64,000 nucleotides of DNA from Adineta vaga. Its lineage: Eukaryota; Rotifera. The notes beneath the pieces are model-generated. The model had not been told where the DNA came from and searched no databases. It saw only the letters and a program-made list of their open reading frames with translations. Made by a program: the position numbers and the translations under genes. This document shows positions 61,717 to 64,000 of this stretch, in pieces (within the stretch, counting starts at the first letter, position 1; every line of letters starts with the position of its first letter). The stretch covers positions 10,292,001 through 10,356,000 of the forward strand of contig CP075495.1 of NCBI GenBank assembly GCA_021613535.1, given 5' to 3'.

Positions 61717-62685
61717 ATGGGTCGTGTAAAACATCAACAAAATTCACGTCGAAATTATCATCAAAATAAAAATGGAAATAGATTTAATCCTAATTCTTCG
61801 AATAATATGATTCAAGTGGGACAGCATGGATTTTTTGTTACATTTACATCTGCAAAAGAATCATTTGTTCGAAATGAAATTTATAATCTATTAAATCGTT
61901 TTGCTGATCAATTACTTGGTGCTGAATTCGTTGATGATAAAGAAATTGATACCAATGATCTAAATGATTTAGAATCAGCATTAGAAAATGAAGCACTCAA
62001 ATTAAATAATTCCAAGAAAACGATTCGTCGTTTTCAAATCGTTAAATCTGGTACTAAACATTCACTTTTTGTTACAACAACATTACCAATTACTTCGATC
62101 AATCCATTGATTGAATCAGTATTTCAAACTAGTATTCAAACAAAAGAACAACATAGTCGATATATTGAACGTTTATTACCAATTTCATTCATATGTAAAG
62201 CTTATGATGATGATTTAAGAAAATTAATCATCAAAACAGAATTTGTCGACCAAATTCTATCACTTATTGATGCAAATGATACTCAAACAGACAATACAAT
62301 TTGGTTCGATGTTCAAGCAAAGAAATCCAATAATACACAAGTGAAATCAAGTCATTTAGAAGAGATTCTTATCAGTGATTTAATCTCGAGAAAATCAGAT
62401 GATTTAAATGGAAAAATATTTAAACGTGATTATAAAAAGCCTCGTATATATATTTTATTACACGTGATTCGAAATGTTATATTAATTTCTGTAGTACGAA
62501 ATTATGATCTCTATAAGAAATATAATCTTGCATCGATTAATCTAATTACAACAGTTGGAGAAAAAGACGAAGAAAAACAACAACAACAGCAGCAGCAGCA
62601 AAAGAAGATCACATTCGATGACGATAACGATGATGACGATGAAGATGGTGATGATGATAACGAAGAAGAGAAATCAAATAACTAA
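61717..62685 (+). CDS. THUMPD1: THUMP domain-containing protein 1 homolog
   Basis: Single exon, 322 residues from the ATG at 61717; an in-frame upstream ATG at 61702 would add five residues. The N-terminus is basic (GRVKHQQNSRRNYHQNKNGN). A central domain begins QHGFFVTFTSAKESFVRNEI and includes RYIERLLPISFICKAY followed by a long THUMP segment to VVRNYDLYKKYNLASINLIT. THUMPD1/Tan1 proteins present tRNA to the NAT10/Kre33 acetyltransferase for ac4C formation at position 12 in Ser and Leu tRNAs. A polyGln run (codons 62578-62601) and an acidic tail follow, as in THUMPD1 homologs. It starts 222 bases after the RBM39 stop, with TTTCAAG directly before the ATG, a possible trans-splice site. Confidence 0.88.
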   Translation: MGRVKHQQNSRRNYHQNKNGNRFNPNSSNNMIQVGQHGFFVTFTSAKESFVRNEIYNLLNRFADQLLGAEFVDDKEIDTNDLNDLESALENEALKLNNSKKTIRRFQIVKSGTKHSLFVTTTLPITSINPLIESVFQTSIQTKEQHSRYIERLLPISFICKAYDDDLRKLIIKTEFVDQILSLIDANDTQTDNTIWFDVQAKKSNNTQVKSSHLEEILISDLISRKSDDLNGKIFKRDYKKPRIYILLHVIRNVILISVVRNYDLYKKYNLASINLITTVGEKDEEKQQQQQQQQKKITFDDDNDDDDEDGDDDNEEEKSNN

Positions 62686-63045
62686 AAACTAATTTATTTT
62701 CATAAATGAAAGTAAAGTTCAAATGAAAAAACACACATTTTTTTTGTTGTAAAAATTGTTTGATTATATTATTAAACACGATCTTTAGGTCATGACCAAT
62801 TCTTAGCACTTTCCTTTTCTTTTACTTATTTTGCGTTCGTTCTTTCTCGTTCTGCCCTTATGAGAATATCAATGTGGGGCGTAGACAAAGAGGGGTAAGC
62901 ATCTTGCGATCACGCCATTCTGGTCTGTCGAAACTGACTTATCGACTTACATATAAAGTCTACATATGTTTGTAAGTGTTTTTTTACTATCCACTATCAT
63001 CAATCTAGATACAAGGCAATAAGAAATTTTTTCACGAAAATATCA
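62686..63045. other. Intergenic, THUMPD1 to INSIG
   Basis: 360 bases, no gene recognised. The higher GC stretch at 62870-62940 may be promoter sequence. Confidence 0.4.
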
Positions 63046-63863
63046 ATGACGACAATGCTAGTACGTACATCATCCTCGTCGAATTCAGCACGTTCATTAA
63101 TTTTATTTACATTTGGTTGTACAATGGCTATTGTATTAATGACATTTCAATATGAACATAAATTATTATTATTTAATTCACCTCGTTTGATGCTTACACT
63201 ACCATCTTTGAGTCTCATTTCTATTTGTGGTCTCGGTGCTGGTAAATCAATTAGAACTTAATGAATAACTATCTTTGTTCTTTGTATTTTACTAGCTCTA
63301 GTAGGCTTTATTTATCCGTTACTGACTACATCTATCGATCAAACATCTATGAATGTATATAAAGATGATTCAATACAAAAATCTCAAATATGTAAATCCC
63401 TTGTCATCTTCGTTGGTATAAATCATCTATGTGCTGTAAGTTGATTTCTAACGATGAATTAATGACAAATTATGTTCTTTTTTTCTGCTATTCAGAAAAT
63501 TCCATTTTCAAGTGATCTTCATTTTAGTATAATTATAGTTCTATTATGTATAGCATTTTGGTGGTATTTTGATGGTACGAAAATTGATTTTACTTTTTCA
63601 ATTACAATATCATTGATCTTAACAATAATAACAGAAATTTTATTACGTGCTGGTGCATTACAGTAAGTTAATCGATTTTAGATAACTTTAAATCTTACTA
63701 TTATTTTTGTTTGCATCAATAAAGATATACGAATTCAGACTTTTATTTAAAAACTTGTGTACCTTGTCTAACATTTGCTGGTGCTATTTTAATAATACAA
63801 ATAACGAAATTATTATCTCAATCAACGATTCAAATCGACTCTGAACATGTAAAAACTGAATAA
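63046..63863 (+). CDS. INSIG: Insulin-induced gene (INSIG) homolog, sterol-sensing ER protein
   Basis: Four exons (63046-63241, 63296-63435, 63496-63662, 63725-63863) give 213 residues with about six membrane helices. Family blocks include VGFIYPLLTTSIDQ, then SLVIFVGINHLCAKIPFSSD, then CIAFWWYFDGTKIDFTFSIT and CLTFAGAILIIQITKLL. INSIG proteins bind oxysterols and hold SCAP or HMG-CoA reductase in the ER, controlling SREBP activation and reductase degradation. The length is close to INSIG-2 (about 225 residues). The N-terminus has a polar Ser/Thr stretch before the first helix. TAA is at 63861-63863. The remainder of the window is 3' flank. Confidence 0.9.
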
Positions 63864-64000
63864 TTATATTATGAATTATGATTATTCGTTCATTGTTCTC
63901 GTCATTTTCAGTCATTTCGTTGTCTAATTGAATGATTGATTTCTAGCATTAAGTCTATCATTAATCGATTATATTGTCTTTTATTTGTATATTTCTGCTG

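Overview
The window is eukaryotic nuclear DNA from a compact, AT-rich animal genome. Genes carry many spliceosomal introns, mostly 45-70 nt with GT-AG ends, sit a few hundred bases apart on both strands, and encode clearly animal proteins: a Cav2 calcium channel, INSIG, RBM39, SNX25, THOC7, ATP6V0B, DNAJC3, a ZnT transporter and rhodopsin-like GPCRs. Gene density, very short introns, many unusual GPCRs and splice-acceptor-like sites directly before several start codons fit a bdelloid rotifer best. That assignment is an inference; another compact protostome is possible. No viral gene, transposon, CRISPR, rRNA or tRNA gene was recognised. Exon coordinates were read by eye; each multi-exon model closes in frame, except the UGT, which has a one-base break.

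Layout. 1-5 kb: 3' end of an aspartate dehydrogenase gene, THOC7, a FAM210-like mitochondrial membrane protein, and a minus-strand GPCR. 5-13.5 kb: ZnT zinc transporter (-), DNAJC3/p58IPK (+), V-ATPase c'' proteolipid (-), and an unidentified 583-aa coiled-coil protein (-). 14-20 kb: two tandem paralogous GPCRs sharing one intron position, then a decayed relic of a third copy. 20-25.8 kb: AT-rich and almost gene-free apart from one small ORF. 25.8-36.3 kb: a complete Cav2 alpha-1 gene of about 45 exons and about 2,200 aa. 38-43 kb: two beta-tubulin genes in tandem whose exons and introns are nearly identical from exon 2 to the stop codon. 43-52 kb: UDP-glycosyltransferase with a late frameshift, NEK-type kinase, half of a CAP-domain gene, an unknown minus-strand gene, another GPCR, and a 235-aa protein I could not assign to a named family. 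52-64 kb: SNX25, a short-chain dehydrogenase (-), RBM39, THUMPD1 and INSIG.

The genes do not form one pathway. Several serve membrane and organelle housekeeping (ZnT, V-ATPase, DNAJC3, INSIG, UGT, SNX25). Three serve RNA handling (THOC7, RBM39, THUMPD1). A third group serves signalling and excitability (GPCRs, Cav2, NEK).

The most notable observation is in the Cav2 gene. Two alternative, phase-compatible exons (32554-32645 and 32902-32996) encode competing versions of the domain IV S5-to-pore turret. The first ends in a non-canonical GC donor. Joining both would break the frame, so they must be mutually exclusive. Next are the beta-tubulin pair, which looks homogenised by gene conversion, and a set of trans-splice-like acceptors before start codons.
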